From Streptacidiphilus sp. PB12-B1b (GTDB lineage: Bacteria; Actinomycetota; Actinomycetes; Streptomycetales; Streptomycetaceae), in contig NZ_CP048405.1 of assembly GCF_014084125.1 (NCBI RefSeq), forward strand, positions 7,192,001 through 7,256,000: 64,000 nucleotides of DNA, in the 5' to 3' direction. The notes beneath the pieces were generated by a model. The model ran no database searches and was not told the origin of the DNA. It was given only the letters and a program-made list of their open reading frames with translations. Numbering within the stretch: the first letter of the stretch is position 1; the number at the start of each line of letters is the position of its first letter. A program made the position numbers and the translations under genes. Shown piece after piece: positions 52,743 to 61,880 of the stretch.

Positions 52743-53432
52743 TTATTGTCCGCCGCCCGCGCGGACCAGGCCGGTCTCGTAGGCCAGCACCACCGCCTGC
52801 ACCCGGTCGCGCAGCTCCAGCTTGGTCAGGATCCGCCCCACATGGGTCTTGACCGTCGCCTCGGAGAGCGACAGCCGCGCGGCGATCTCGCCGTTGGACA
52901 GCCCGGTGGCGACCAGCAGCAGCACCTCCCGCTCCCGCTCGGTGAGCCGGGCCATCTCCGGGGTGTCCTGCGGCGGCTGGGAGCTGGGCAGCACGGTGGC
53001 GAAGCGGTCGATCATGCGGCGGGTGGTGGTCGGCGCGACCACGGCCTCGCCGCCGTGCACCGCGTGGATCGCCGCGACCAGCTCGGCCGGGGGCACGTCC
53101 TTCAGCAGGAAGCCGCTGGCCCCGGCCTTGAGCGCGGCGAAGGCGTACTCGTCCAGGTCGAAGGTGGTCAGGATGAGCACGCGCGGGCCGCCGCCCTCGG
53201 GCCCTGCGGCGGCCCGGCCGCAGATCCGGCGGGTGGCCTCCACCCCGTCCATGCGCGGCATCCGCACGTCCATCAGCACCACGTCGACCTCGGTGGCGGC
53301 CAGCACCTCCAGCGCCTGCGCCCCGTCACCGGCCTCGGCGACCACCTCGATGTCCTGCTGCGACTGGAGCACCATCCGGAAACCGGTGCGCAGCAGCTCC
53401 TGATCGTCGACGAGCATGACGCGGATGGGCAT
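52743..53432 (-). CDS. NarL/LuxR-family response regulator
   Basis: 229 residues. Receiver domain IRVMLVDDQELLRTGFRMVL with phospho-acceptor Asp55 (VVLMDVRMPRMDGV), Thr in LILTTFD, Lys in GFLLKDVPP; C-terminal LuxR helix-turn-helix LTEREREVLLLVATGLSNGE, SEATVKTHVGRILTKL. ATG 53432. The kinase gene ends 52 bases upstream, same strand, forming a cognate pair. Regulon unknown. Confidence 0.95.
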   Translation of the reverse strand: MPIRVMLVDDQELLRTGFRMVLQSQQDIEVVAEAGDGAQALEVLAATEVDVVLMDVRMPRMDGVEATRRICGRAAAGPEGGGPRVLILTTFDLDEYAFAALKAGASGFLLKDVPPAELVAAIHAVHGGEAVVAPTTTRRMIDRFATVLPSSQPPQDTPEMARLTEREREVLLLVATGLSNGEIAARLSLSEATVKTHVGRILTKLELRDRVQAVVLAYETGLVRAGGGQ

Positions 53433-53484
53433 GGGACTCCTTGGCAGGGGGGTGGTCGGAAGGGGGGCGGGCCGTGATGGCGGG

Positions 53485-54804
53485 CTAGGAGGCGCGGCTG
53501 TCGCCGCTCAGGTCGGCGGCCGGGGCCGGGGGCGCGACCGGAACGGCGACCGGCGGGGCGGGCGCCGGCGCCGGTGCGGCGGCCGGGGTACGGGTCGGCT
53601 TGAGCGGCAGCCGGGCGTCGATGCGGAAGCCGCCGTCGGCGCGCGGGCCCGCGGCCAGCGTGCCGCCGACCATGCCGACCCGCTCGCGCATCCCGATCAG
53701 CCCGTGGCCGAAGCCGTCCGCGCCGCCGCCCCGGGCCAGCTCGGCGCTGGCCCCGCGCCCGTCGTCCTCGATCAGCACGTCCACGCCGCGGTCGTCGAAG
53801 CGCAGCCGGACGGTGGCGGCGGTCCGCGGGCCGCCGTGCTTGCGGGCGTTGGTGAGCGCCTCCTGCACGATGCGGTACGCGGTCAGCTCCAGGCCGCGCG
53901 GCAGCTCCCGGGGCTCCCCCTCGACCTCGAAGGCGACCGGGAGCCCGGCGTTGCGCACCTGCTCCAGCAGGTCGGGCAGCTGCTCCACGCCGGGCTGCGG
54001 GACGTAGTCGCCGCCGCTGTCGGCGGAGCGCAGCAGCCCCAGCAGCCGGCGCATCTCCTCCAGCGCCTGACGGCCGGTGCCGGCGATGGTGGCCAGTGCC
54101 TGCCGGGCCTGCTCGGGCGAGGAGTCCATGACGAAGGAGGCGCCGTCCGCCTGGACGATCATCACCGAGACGTTGTGGGCGACCACGTCGTGCAGCTCGC
54201 GGGCGATCCGGGCGCGTTCGGCGGCCACCGCGATCTTCGCCTGGGCGTCGCGCTCGCGCTCCAGCCGCTCGGCCCGGTCCTCCAGCTGGACGTAGTAGGC
54301 GCGGCGGATGCGGGTGAGCCGCCCGAGCACCCAGCACAGCACGAACGGGGTCGAGAACACCGCGCTCATCGCGGCGTCGGTCCAGGAGTGGGTGGTGCCC
54401 GCGGGGCGGTCGGCGGCGGCCTGCGCGCTGTAGAAGCGCAGCCACGCCAGCGGGCCCGCGGCCAGCCCGGCGACCAGGGCGATCCGGGAGGTCCACACGT
54501 GCGCGAAGGCCGCGCCGGTGTACGCGAGGACGAGCAGCGCCAGATCGGCGAAGTTGACCGGGGAGCCGACGACGACCTGCCCGAGGCCCACCCCTATGCC
54601 GACCAGCACGGCCACATCGGGCCTGCGGCGGCGGATCACCAGCATGGCGCAGAGCACCACGGTGCACCCGGCCAGGGCCAGGTCGTGCTGGCCCTGGTCC
54701 CAGTCGACGGCGACCTCCAGGGCGCAGAGCAGGAACAGCAGAGCCGCCCACGCGGCATCTGCCACCGTGGGATGCCTGCGGAGCCAGCTGTACATCGTCT
54801 GCAC
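53485..54804 (-). CDS. Sensor histidine kinase (HisKA_3 type)
   Basis: 439 residues from GTG 54804 (MQTMYSWLRRHPTVADAAW; ATG 54795 is an alternative). Four to five hydrophobic segments between residues 15 and 160 form the membrane sensor; no large extracytoplasmic loop, so the signal is probably in the membrane. Dimerisation domain with phospho-acceptor His205 (ARELHDVVAHNVSVM), HATPase with ALTNARKHGG and GHGLIGMRERVGMVGG. The end is an Ala/Pro/Val-rich tail. Divergent from the MidA-like gene. Confidence 0.94.
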   Translation of the reverse strand: MQTMYSWLRRHPTVADAAWAALLFLLCALEVAVDWDQGQHDLALAGCTVVLCAMLVIRRRRPDVAVLVGIGVGLGQVVVGSPVNFADLALLVLAYTGAAFAHVWTSRIALVAGLAAGPLAWLRFYSAQAAADRPAGTTHSWTDAAMSAVFSTPFVLCWVLGRLTRIRRAYYVQLEDRAERLERERDAQAKIAVAAERARIARELHDVVAHNVSVMIVQADGASFVMDSSPEQARQALATIAGTGRQALEEMRRLLGLLRSADSGGDYVPQPGVEQLPDLLEQVRNAGLPVAFEVEGEPRELPRGLELTAYRIVQEALTNARKHGGPRTAATVRLRFDDRGVDVLIEDDGRGASAELARGGGADGFGHGLIGMRERVGMVGGTLAAGPRADGGFRIDARLPLKPTRTPAAAPAPAPAPPVAVPVAPPAPAADLSGDSRAS

Positions 54805-54915
54805 GTTCCAAGCGTAGGCAGCCCGGAGCGCTGCTGGGTCCACCGCCGGAGTGAGCCGGGGATCCTCCGCAGGTCGGAGTTGGTTGCCATCACCACCCGC
54901 TGGGATGGTGGTGGC

Positions 54916-56025
54916 ATGGCGATGATCGGTTGGCGGGACGCGACGCAGGCGGCGCTGTACGGGCCCGGGGGCTTCTTCCGGCAGCCGGTGGGCCCGGCCG
55001 GGCACTTCCGTACCTCGGTGCACGCCTCACCGCTGTTCGCCGCCGCGCTGCTGGAGCTGGTGCGGCAGGTGGACGAGGGGCTGGGCCGTCCGGCGGAGCT
55101 GGTGGTCACCGACGTCGGCGCCGGGCGCGGCGAGCTGCTGCTGGCGCTGGGCGAGCGGGCGCGGGCGCTCGATCCGGGGCTGGCGGCGCGGCTGACGCTG
55201 CGGGCGGTGGAGCTGGCCGACCGCCCGGACCGGCTGCCGGGGTGGATCGGCTGGTCGGACCGGATCGAACCGGCGGCGGCCGGGGTGCTGATCGCCAACG
55301 AGTGGCTGGACAACGTCCCGGTGGACGTGGCCGAGGTGGACGAGGACGGGGTGGTCCGGCTGGTGCTGGTGGATCCGGCCACCGGCGAGGAGCGGCTGGG
55401 CGATCCGGTCGGCGGCGGGCACGGGCGGTGGCTGGAGCGTTGGTGGCCGCTGTCCGGTGCCCGGCCGGGCGCCGCCCGGGCGGACGCACCGCAGGGCGGG
55501 GCCGCTCCGGAGCCGGGCTTCCGGGCGGAGATCGGGCTGCCGCGCGACACCGCCTGGGCGGAGGCGGTCGGCTCGCTGGGCCGGGGGGTGGCGGTGGCCG
55601 TGGACTACGCGCACCACGCCGCCGACCGGCCGCCCTTCGGCAGCCTCGCCGCCTTCCGCGAGGGGCGCGAGGTGCGGCCGGTCCCGGACGGCAGCTGCGA
55701 CCTGACCTCGCACGTCGCCCTGGACGCCTGCCTGGCGGCGGCCGTCCAGGCCCATGGCGGGCGGATTGTCCACAGCCTGTGGACGACGCAGCGCGCGGCG
55801 CTGCGGCTGCTCGGCGTCAGCGGGGCCCGCCCGCCGCTGGAACTGGCGTCCGCCGACCCGGCCGGGTACGTCCGGGCGCTGGCGGCGGCCGGGCAGGCGG
55901 CGGAGCTGACCGAGCCGGGCGGCCTGGGCTCCTTCGTCTGGGCGGTGCAGTCGGTGGGCACGGCCGCACTGCCGGAGGAATGGCACGGCCTCGGAGATGA
56001 CAGACTCTGGGACCATGACGAGTAG
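54916..56025 (+). CDS. MidA-like SAM-dependent methyltransferase (NDUFAF7 family)
   Basis: 369 residues from ATG 54916 (ATG 54922 possible). Matches the MidA/NDUFAF7 layout: [20 protein letters not shown] then [16 protein letters not shown] (substrate-side region), SAM motif [17 protein letters not shown] (64-80), and [14 protein letters not shown], equivalent to the family's ANE-DA-P motif; later VAVAVDYAH and [21 protein letters not shown]7 dimethylates an arginine of the NuoD homologue NDUFS2 in mitochondria. Here the gene overlaps a NuoD-like gene by 11 bases, suggesting the same enzyme-substrate pairing. Confidence 0.85.
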   Translation: MAMIGWRDATQAALYGPGGFFRQPVGPAGHFRTSVHASPLFAAALLELVRQVDEGLGRPAELVVTDVGAGRGELLLALGERARALDPGLAARLTLRAVELADRPDRLPGWIGWSDRIEPAAAGVLIANEWLDNVPVDVAEVDEDGVVRLVLVDPATGEERLGDPVGGGHGRWLERWWPLSGARPGAARADAPQGGAAPEPGFRAEIGLPRDTAWAEAVGSLGRGVAVAVDYAHHAADRPPFGSLAAFREGREVRPVPDGSCDLTSHVALDACLAAAVQAHGGRIVHSLWTTQRAALRLLGVSGARPPLELASADPAGYVRALAAAGQAAELTEPGGLGSFVWAVQSVGTAALPEEWHGLGDDRLWDHDE

Positions 56026-57229
56026 GACGCCGACGGGCAGAACGCCGACGAGTGGCACGCACGGCAGCGGCACGCAGCGGGAGACGGTGGTCGGGATCGG
56101 CGCCGGGGCCGCCACCGAGCTGGGCACCAGCGACATGGTGCTGAACATCGGCCCGCAGCACCCCTCGACCCACGGCGTGCTGCGGCTGCGGCTGCGGCTG
56201 GACGGCGAGCTGATCACCTCGGCCGAACCGATCGTCGGCTACATGCACCGCGGCGCGGAGAAGCTGTTCGAGGCGCGCGACTACCGTCAGATCATCATGC
56301 TGGCGAACCGGCACGACTGGCTGTCGGCGTTCGCCAACGAGCTGGGCGTGGTCCTCGGCGTGGAGCGAATGCTCGGCATGGAGGTCCCGGAGCGGGCCAC
56401 CTGGACGCGCACCCTGCTGGCGGAGCTGAACCGGGCGCTCAACCACCTGATGTTCCTCGGCTCCTACCCGCTGGAGCTGGGCGGGATCACCCCGGTCTTC
56501 CACGCCTTCCGCGAACGCGAGCAGCTGCAGTCGCTGCTGGAGGAGGCGTCCGGCGGCCGGATGCACTTCATGTTCAACCGCGTCGGCGGCCTCAAGGAGG
56601 ACCTCCCGGCCGGCTGGTACGGCCGCGCCCGCGCCGCCGTCGCCGCCGTACGCGGCCGGATGGGCGTCTACGACGACCTGGTCCTGGGCAATGACATCTT
56701 CCGCGCCCGCACCCGGGGCGTCGGCGTGCTCGCTCCCGCCACCGTCCACGCGTACGGGGCGAGCGGGCCGATCGCCCGGGCCTCCGGCGTCGACTTCGAC
56801 CTGCGCCGCGACGAGCCCTACCTGGCCTACGGCGAGCTGGGCGACGTGCTGCGGGTGGTCACCCGGACCGACGGCGACTGCCTGGCCCGCTTCGAGTGCC
56901 TGCTGGAGCAGACCCACAACGCGCTCGACCTGGCCGACGCCTGCCTGGACCGCATCGCCGAGCTGGCGCCCGGGCCGATCAACCAGCGGCTGCCCAAGGT
57001 GCTGAAGGCCCCCGAGGGCCACACCTACACCTGGACCGAGAACCCGCTCGGCGTGAACGGCTACTACCTGGTCTCGCGCGGCGACAAGACGCCCTGGCGG
57101 CTGAAGCTGCGCTCGGCCTCGTTCAACAACATCCAGGTGCTGACCGAGCTGCTGCCGGGGACGCTGGTGGCGGACATGGTGGCGATCCTCGGCTCGCTGT
57201 TCTTCGTCGTCGGCGACATCGACAAGTAG
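56015..57229 (+). CDS. Orphan NuoD-like (NADH-quinone oxidoreductase 49-kDa type) protein
   Basis: 404 residues from ATG 56015; ATG 55997 is an alternative. Full-length NuoD/NDUFS2 homology: [101 protein letters not shown]-terminal [18 protein letters not shown]. No other nuo genes flank it, so this is a stand-alone paralogue. By eye, the quinone-site Tyr is Trp102 (RHDWLSAF) and the Asp of the LLDLG segment is Glu154 (PLELGG). It may be a complex-I accessory or a repurposed protein. Confidence 0.88.
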   Translation: MTSRTPTGRTPTSGTHGSGTQRETVVGIGAGAATELGTSDMVLNIGPQHPSTHGVLRLRLRLDGELITSAEPIVGYMHRGAEKLFEARDYRQIIMLANRHDWLSAFANELGVVLGVERMLGMEVPERATWTRTLLAELNRALNHLMFLGSYPLELGGITPVFHAFREREQLQSLLEEASGGRMHFMFNRVGGLKEDLPAGWYGRARAAVAAVRGRMGVYDDLVLGNDIFRARTRGVGVLAPATVHAYGASGPIARASGVDFDLRRDEPYLAYGELGDVLRVVTRTDGDCLARFECLLEQTHNALDLADACLDRIAELAPGPINQRLPKVLKAPEGHTYTWTENPLGVNGYYLVSRGDKTPWRLKLRSASFNNIQVLTELLPGTLVADMVAILGSLFFVVGDIDK

Positions 57230-57267
57230 CCGACCAGCGGCCGACGGCCGGAAGCCGACAACGCAAG

Positions 57268-57297
57268 GGAGGCGGGGCCCGGCCGGGCCCCGCCTCC
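57268..57297. terminator. Perfect 30-base palindrome, bidirectional terminator
   Basis: A self-complementary stretch from GGAGGCGGGGCCC (57268-57280) to GGGCCCCGCCTCC (57285-57297) with no unpaired base in the duplex form, between the ends of two convergent genes (57229 and 57315). Confidence 0.8.
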
Positions 57298-57314
57298 GCT
57301 GCTGTTCCCGTCGG

Positions 57315-58700
57315 CTACAGGGCGCGCAGCACCCGGACGTCGATCGGCTCGGTCTCGTCCTCGGCGGTCAGGTCCACCAAACCGGCCCCGGCGCGCGCTC
57401 CGCCAGTCTGGGCGGCGTCCTCGCCGCGGCCGTGGGCAGCGGCGTCGAGCGCGGCGCCTGCCTGCTCGGCGGCGGGCTCGGCGGCGCGGGAGACCGCGTC
57501 GTAGCGGTGCTGCGCGGCGGCGGCCTCCTCGCCGACGACGTCGGCCAGATCGGCCGGGACCGGGCCCAGGTCGGTGGAGATCGCGGTCTCCTGGCGGCTG
57601 AAGAAGTTGAAGGTGCCCGCCGCCGTGCCGTGGCCGCTGGTCCCCGCGTGGGCCGATCCGCGCACCGCGCCGCGCTGAAGCGTGGCGGGCAGGATCGTCA
57701 CCGCCGGACGCAGCGGCGGCAGCGCCGCACGCGCCCAGGCGGGCCCCTGGGCGACGATCGGCGCATCCGCATCGGCGTCGGCCTTAGCCCGCGCCGGGGC
57801 GGGAGCGGCAGCCCGGGCGTCGACCTCAGCCGGGGCGGCGGGGGCCGCTGCGGCCGGGGCGGGAGCGGCGGGGGCGGCCGGAGCCGCTGCCGGGGCGGCT
57901 GCGGTGGGGGCCGCTCCAGTCGAAGCGGCTGCGGCCGGGGCGGACGGGGCTGCTGCGGCCGGGACGGTCGGAGCTGCGGCCGCCGGGGCGGCCTGGGCGG
58001 CGATCTCGGGACGGGCCTGCGGCTGCTGCTCGGGGCGGCTCACGGTCAGCCGGACCGAGGCCGGGGCCGGGCCCGCGACCGGGGGCGGCACGGCCACCGG
58101 CACCAGGGCCGGGACGCGGTCCAGGATCCGGCCGGAGCCCTTGGCGGCGATCCGCTGGGCCTGGCCCACGGCCGCGCGCCGCTCCAGGCCGCGCAGCACC
58201 GAGGCCGCCTTGAGGTAGGCGGTGGGCGTCGGCCGGATGCCGCGGAGAGCGGCCTCGCGCCGGCGGGCCTCCTCGGCGGCGCGCGCCGCTTGCTCGGCCG
58301 CCAGCCGGGCCCGCTCGCGCAGCAGTCGCTGGTTGTCGCCCTCGGCGCGGGCGAGCTGGCTGCGCTGCGCCAGCAGCCGCCGCTCCAGCCGCTTGACCTG
58401 CTCCTCGGCGGTCTCGGCCTGGTACTCCAGCTCGGCGATGCGGTCCTCGAAGCGGGCCTCGTCCCGGGCCCGGGCGGAGACCTCGGTCTCCAGTTCGAGC
58501 TCCCCGGCGCGCTCGCGCAGCCGCAGCAGCACGGCGGCCGAGGCGGCGCCGACGGCTGTCGCCACGACCAGGACCCGGAGCAGCGTGAGACTGCCGGTGA
58601 GCGGAGCGGACACCAGTGAGGCGACCGCCAGCACTCCGCAGGCGATGGGTGGGAGCAGCCTGTTCAGAGGCGAGGTTTGGCGATGGCGACCACGTGGCAT
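57315..58700 (-). CDS. Membrane-anchored coiled-coil protein with Ala/Pro-rich tail
   Basis: 461 residues from ATG 58700. Two hydrophobic segments (about 16-34 and 39-60), then a long coiled coil (about 62-150; RIAELEYQAETAEEQVKRLE, RLLRERARLAAEQAARAAEE), a short globular bit (TPTAYLKAASVLRGLERRAA) and a Pro/Ala/Thr-rich region (about 230-330). The C-terminus is acidic. Layout suggests a cytoplasmic scaffold tethered to the membrane, as seen for polarity or septation proteins, but no family is recognised. Confidence 0.75.
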   Translation of the reverse strand: MPRGRHRQTSPLNRLLPPIACGVLAVASLVSAPLTGSLTLLRVLVVATAVGAASAAVLLRLRERAGELELETEVSARARDEARFEDRIAELEYQAETAEEQVKRLERRLLAQRSQLARAEGDNQRLLRERARLAAEQAARAAEEARRREAALRGIRPTPTAYLKAASVLRGLERRAAVGQAQRIAAKGSGRILDRVPALVPVAVPPPVAGPAPASVRLTVSRPEQQPQARPEIAAQAAPAAAAPTVPAAAAPSAPAAAASTGAAPTAAAPAAAPAAPAAPAPAAAAPAAPAEVDARAAAPAPARAKADADADAPIVAQGPAWARAALPPLRPAVTILPATLQRGAVRGSAHAGTSGHGTAAGTFNFFSRQETAISTDLGPVPADLADVVGEEAAAAQHRYDAVSRAAEPAAEQAGAALDAAAHGRGEDAAQTGGARAGAGLVDLTAEDETEPIDVRVLRAL

Positions 58701-58815
58701 GGCCAGAAATCTAGCGTGACCGGAAGCAACATGTCAGCTGAGGTACCAAAGACACCCTTGACAGGAATATGCCGTTACATTGGGTCAGATCGCCGGTACG
58801 GCCGGTCATGCCTGT

Positions 58816-59319
58816 TCAGACCGATGCCGGGTCCATCCGGGTGGTCACCGCGATCCGGTTCCAGGCGTTGATGGTGAAGATCAGCCCGATCAGCTGGGCC
58901 AGCTCCGCCTCGTCGAAGTGGTCGGCGGCCCGCTGGTAGACCGCGTCCGGCACGAAGCCGTCGGTGATCACGGTGACCGCCTCGGTCAGCGCCAGCGCGG
59001 CCTGCTCCCTGGGGGTGAAGAAGGCGCCCGCCTCCTCCCAGGCGCTGAGCAGGTAGATCCGCTGCTCGCTCTCGCCGCCCTTGCGCGCGTCGCGGGTGTG
59101 CATGGCCAGGCAGAAGGCGCAGTGGTTGAGCTGCGAGGCGCGGATCTTGACCAGCTCGGCCAGGGCCGGATCGAAGCCCTTGCTGACCGACCGGTCCAGG
59201 GCGACCATCGCCTGGTAGATCTCCGGGGCGGCCGTGAAGAAGCTCATCCGGGGCGCGTGGTGGTCGTGGCTCCCGCCGTGGGTCGCGTTGTTCGTCGGTG
59301 TCGTCGTCGGTGTCGTCAT
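58816..59319 (-). CDS. AhpD-like/carboxymuconolactone decarboxylase family protein
   Basis: 167 residues from ATG 59319. AhpD signature: LVKIRASQLNHCAFCLAMHT with Cys67, Cys70 and His74, the peroxidatic proton-relay set. Preceded by a short His-rich N-terminus (HGGSHDHHAP). Likely alkylhydroperoxidase-type antioxidant activity with a dithiol partner. Divergent from the MocR-type regulator gene with only 47 bases between starts, so that regulator probably controls it. Confidence 0.9.
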   Translation of the reverse strand: MTTPTTTPTNNATHGGSHDHHAPRMSFFTAAPEIYQAMVALDRSVSKGFDPALAELVKIRASQLNHCAFCLAMHTRDARKGGESEQRIYLLSAWEEAGAFFTPREQAALALTEAVTVITDGFVPDAVYQRAADHFDEAELAQLIGLIFTINAWNRIAVTTRMDPASV

Positions 59320-59366
59320 GACGGCAACGCTACGAGCAGACCGGCCCACAGCTATGGTCCATTTCC

Positions 59367-60802
59367 ATGACGGATTCCCGGGCCACTTCGTCCCCGCCCG
59401 GCGGCGGGCAGGGCGGCGACCTGCATCTCGATCTGGCCCTGCGCGGCCCCGGCGGGGTCCGGGCCGGGCTGATCCGGGCGCTGCGCGGGGCCGTCCGCAG
59501 CGGGCGGCTGGCCCCCGGCACCCGGCTGCCCTCCTCGCGCGCCCTCGCCGCCGATCTGGGCCTGGCCCGCAACACCGTGGCCGACGCCTACGGCGAGCTG
59601 GTCGCCGAGGGCTGGCTGTCCGCCCGGCAGGGCTCGGGCACCCGGGTCGCCCAGCGGACGGCGAGCAGCAGGGCCACCGCGCACCGGCCGGCGGCCCGGC
59701 CCCGCACCGCGCCGCACAACCTCGTCCCGGGCTCGCCCGACCTCTCCGCCTTCCCCCGGACGGCCTGGCTGGCGGCGGCCCGCCGGGCGGTCACCGCCGC
59801 CCCCGGCGACGCCTTCGGCTACGGCGACGGGCTGGGCCGGATCGAGCTGCGGCTGGTCCTGGCCGAGTACCTGGCCCGGGCGCGGGGCGTGCGGGCCGAT
59901 CCGGAGCAGATCGTGGTGTGCGCGGGCTTCGCCCAGGGGCTGTCGCTGCTCAGCCGGGCGCTGCGGCGCGCCGGGGCGCAGCGGCTGGCCGTGGAGTCGT
60001 ACGGCCTGGGCCCGCACTGGGAGCTGGCCGCCCGGGCCGGGCTGCGGACGGTGCCGCTGCCGGTGGACCCGCAGGGCGCGCAGGTCCACGAGCTGGCGCG
60101 GCGCCGGGACGTCCCGGCGGTGCTGCTCACCCCGGCGCACCAGTTCCCGATCGGCGTGCCGCTGCATCCGGACCGCCGCACCGCCGTGGTGGACTGGGCC
60201 AGGGAGTCCGGCGGGATCGTCCTGGAGGACGACTACGACGGCGAGTTCCGCTACGACCGGCAGCCGGTGGGGGCGTTGCAGGGGCTCGACCCGGAGCACG
60301 TGGTCTACCTGGGCACCGCCAGCAAGAGCCTGGCGCCGGCGCTGCGGCTGGGCTGGATGGTGCTGCCGGGCCGACTGGTGGAGCCGGTGCTGGCCGAGCG
60401 GACCGCCGCCGATCGGCAGACCGACGCGCTGACGCAGCTCACCCTGGCCGAGTTCGTCGCCTGCGGCGGGTACGACCGGCACGTCCGGGCGATGCGGCTG
60501 CGCTACCGGCGGCGGCGCGACCGGCTGGTGGCGGCGCTGGCCGAGCGCGCCCCCGGGTGCGGGCCGACGGCATCGCGGCCGGGCTGCACGCGGTGCTGCG
60601 GCTGCCGCCGGGCACCGAGCGCGAGGTGGTGCGCGGCGCGTCCTGGCTGGGGCTGGCGGTCCAGGGGCTCGGCGCGTTCCGCCACCCGGACGTGCCGGAC
60701 CCGGGCGACGCCGACGCCCTGGTCGTCGGCTACGGCACCCCGGCCGAGCACGCCTTCAGCGCGGCGCTGGACGCCCTGTGCCGCACCCTGGAAGCCGTCT
60801 GA
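59367..60802 (+). pseudogene. MocR/PdxR-family regulator, frameshifted near the C-terminus
   Basis: GntR-type winged helix (residues about 25-90: RSGRLAPGTRLPSSRALAAD, LGLARNTVADAYGELVAEGW) fused to an aminotransferase fold I domain with the PLP Lys in YLGTASKSLAPALRLGW and IVLEDDYDGEFRYDR. From ATG 59367 the frame is good to ALAERAPG; then the conserved tail (VRADGIAAGLHAVLRLPPGT to CRTLEAV, stop at 60802) continues in the -1 frame. One missing G in the GGG at 60555-60557 explains it. As written the frame runs on to 60845 with an Arg/Cys/Trp-rich junk tail. Sequencing error or a recent mutation. Confidence 0.82.
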
Positions 60803-60841
60803 CCGTCCGACACCGTCTCGTCCATCGACCTTGGAGGGCCC

Positions 60842-61600
60842 ATGAGCAGCAGCAGGACCGGAGTCGTCGTCGTCACCGGCGGCAGCCGGGGCATCGGCGC
60901 GGCCACCGCGCGGCTCGCGGCACGGCACGGCTACGCGGTGTGCGTGGCCTTCCGCTCGGACGCCGAGGCGGCGCGGGCCGTGGTCGGCGAGGTCGAGGCG
61001 CTGGGCCCGGCGGCCGTGGCGGTACGGGCCGACGTCGGCCTGGAGCAGGACGTGGAGCGGCTGTTCGACACCGCCGAGAACGCGTTGGGCCCGGTGACCG
61101 CGCTGGTGAACAACGCCGGGGTGCTGGAGCGGCAGTGCCGGGTGGACGAGATCACCGCGGACCGGTTGCAGCGGGTGCTGTCGACCAATGTCGTCGGCGC
61201 CTTCCTGTGCGCACGGCAGGCCGTGCTGCGGATGTCCACCCGCTACGGCGGCCGGGGCGGCGCGATCGTCAACGTCTCCTCGGCCGCCTCGCGGCTGGGC
61301 TCGCCCCACGAGTACGTGGACTACGCGGCCTCCAAGGGCGCGGTGGACACGCTCACCCTCGGGCTCTCCAAGGAGGTGGCGGCCGAGGGCATCCGGGTGA
61401 ACTGCGTCCGGCCGGGCATCATCGCCACCGGCATCCATGCCGCCGGGGGTGAGCCGGGCCGGGTGGACCGGATCGGACCACTGCAGCCGATGGGGCGCGG
61501 CGGCACCGCCGAGGAGGTGGCCGAGGCGATCGTCTGGCTGCTGTCGGACGCGGCCTCGTACAGCACCGGGGCGTTCATCGACGTCTCCGGCGGGCGCTAG
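60842..61600 (+). CDS. SDR family oxidoreductase
   Basis: Classical short-chain dehydrogenase of 252 residues; NAD(P) motif VVTGGSRGIGAATARLAA, NNAGV, catalytic Ser in NVSSAASRLGS and YVDYAASKGAV (Tyr-x3-Lys), PG motif CVRPGIIATGI. GGAGGGCCC precedes the ATG. Glucose-dehydrogenase/FabG-like; substrate unknown. It begins 40 bases after the regulator gene and may share its transcript. Confidence 0.93.
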   Translation: MSSSRTGVVVVTGGSRGIGAATARLAARHGYAVCVAFRSDAEAARAVVGEVEALGPAAVAVRADVGLEQDVERLFDTAENALGPVTALVNNAGVLERQCRVDEITADRLQRVLSTNVVGAFLCARQAVLRMSTRYGGRGGAIVNVSSAASRLGSPHEYVDYAASKGAVDTLTLGLSKEVAAEGIRVNCVRPGIIATGIHAAGGEPGRVDRIGPLQPMGRGGTAEEVAEAIVWLLSDAASYSTGAFIDVSGGR

Positions 61601-61880
61601 CCGCGCGGCGGCGGGCGGAAGCGGGCGGCGGGGCGGAAGCGGGGACGGCACCCCGCCGGGCCAGCCGTTCGGAGCAGTCGGGGTAATTCTTACGGACTAC
61701 GAACGCCGGTGCGGTGAGCCGGTTCTGACGGCTTTTCTGCGCTTAGTGTGATGAGCACGCCGACGGCCCGGGGCTCACTCCAACGGACCGTGAATATCCG
61801 CCGTACCGCGCGGAATTCACGGTCTCGTCGGTGTCGTCGAAAGTCCGCTGTCCCGATTTGCATGCGCAGGGAGTTTCCCG

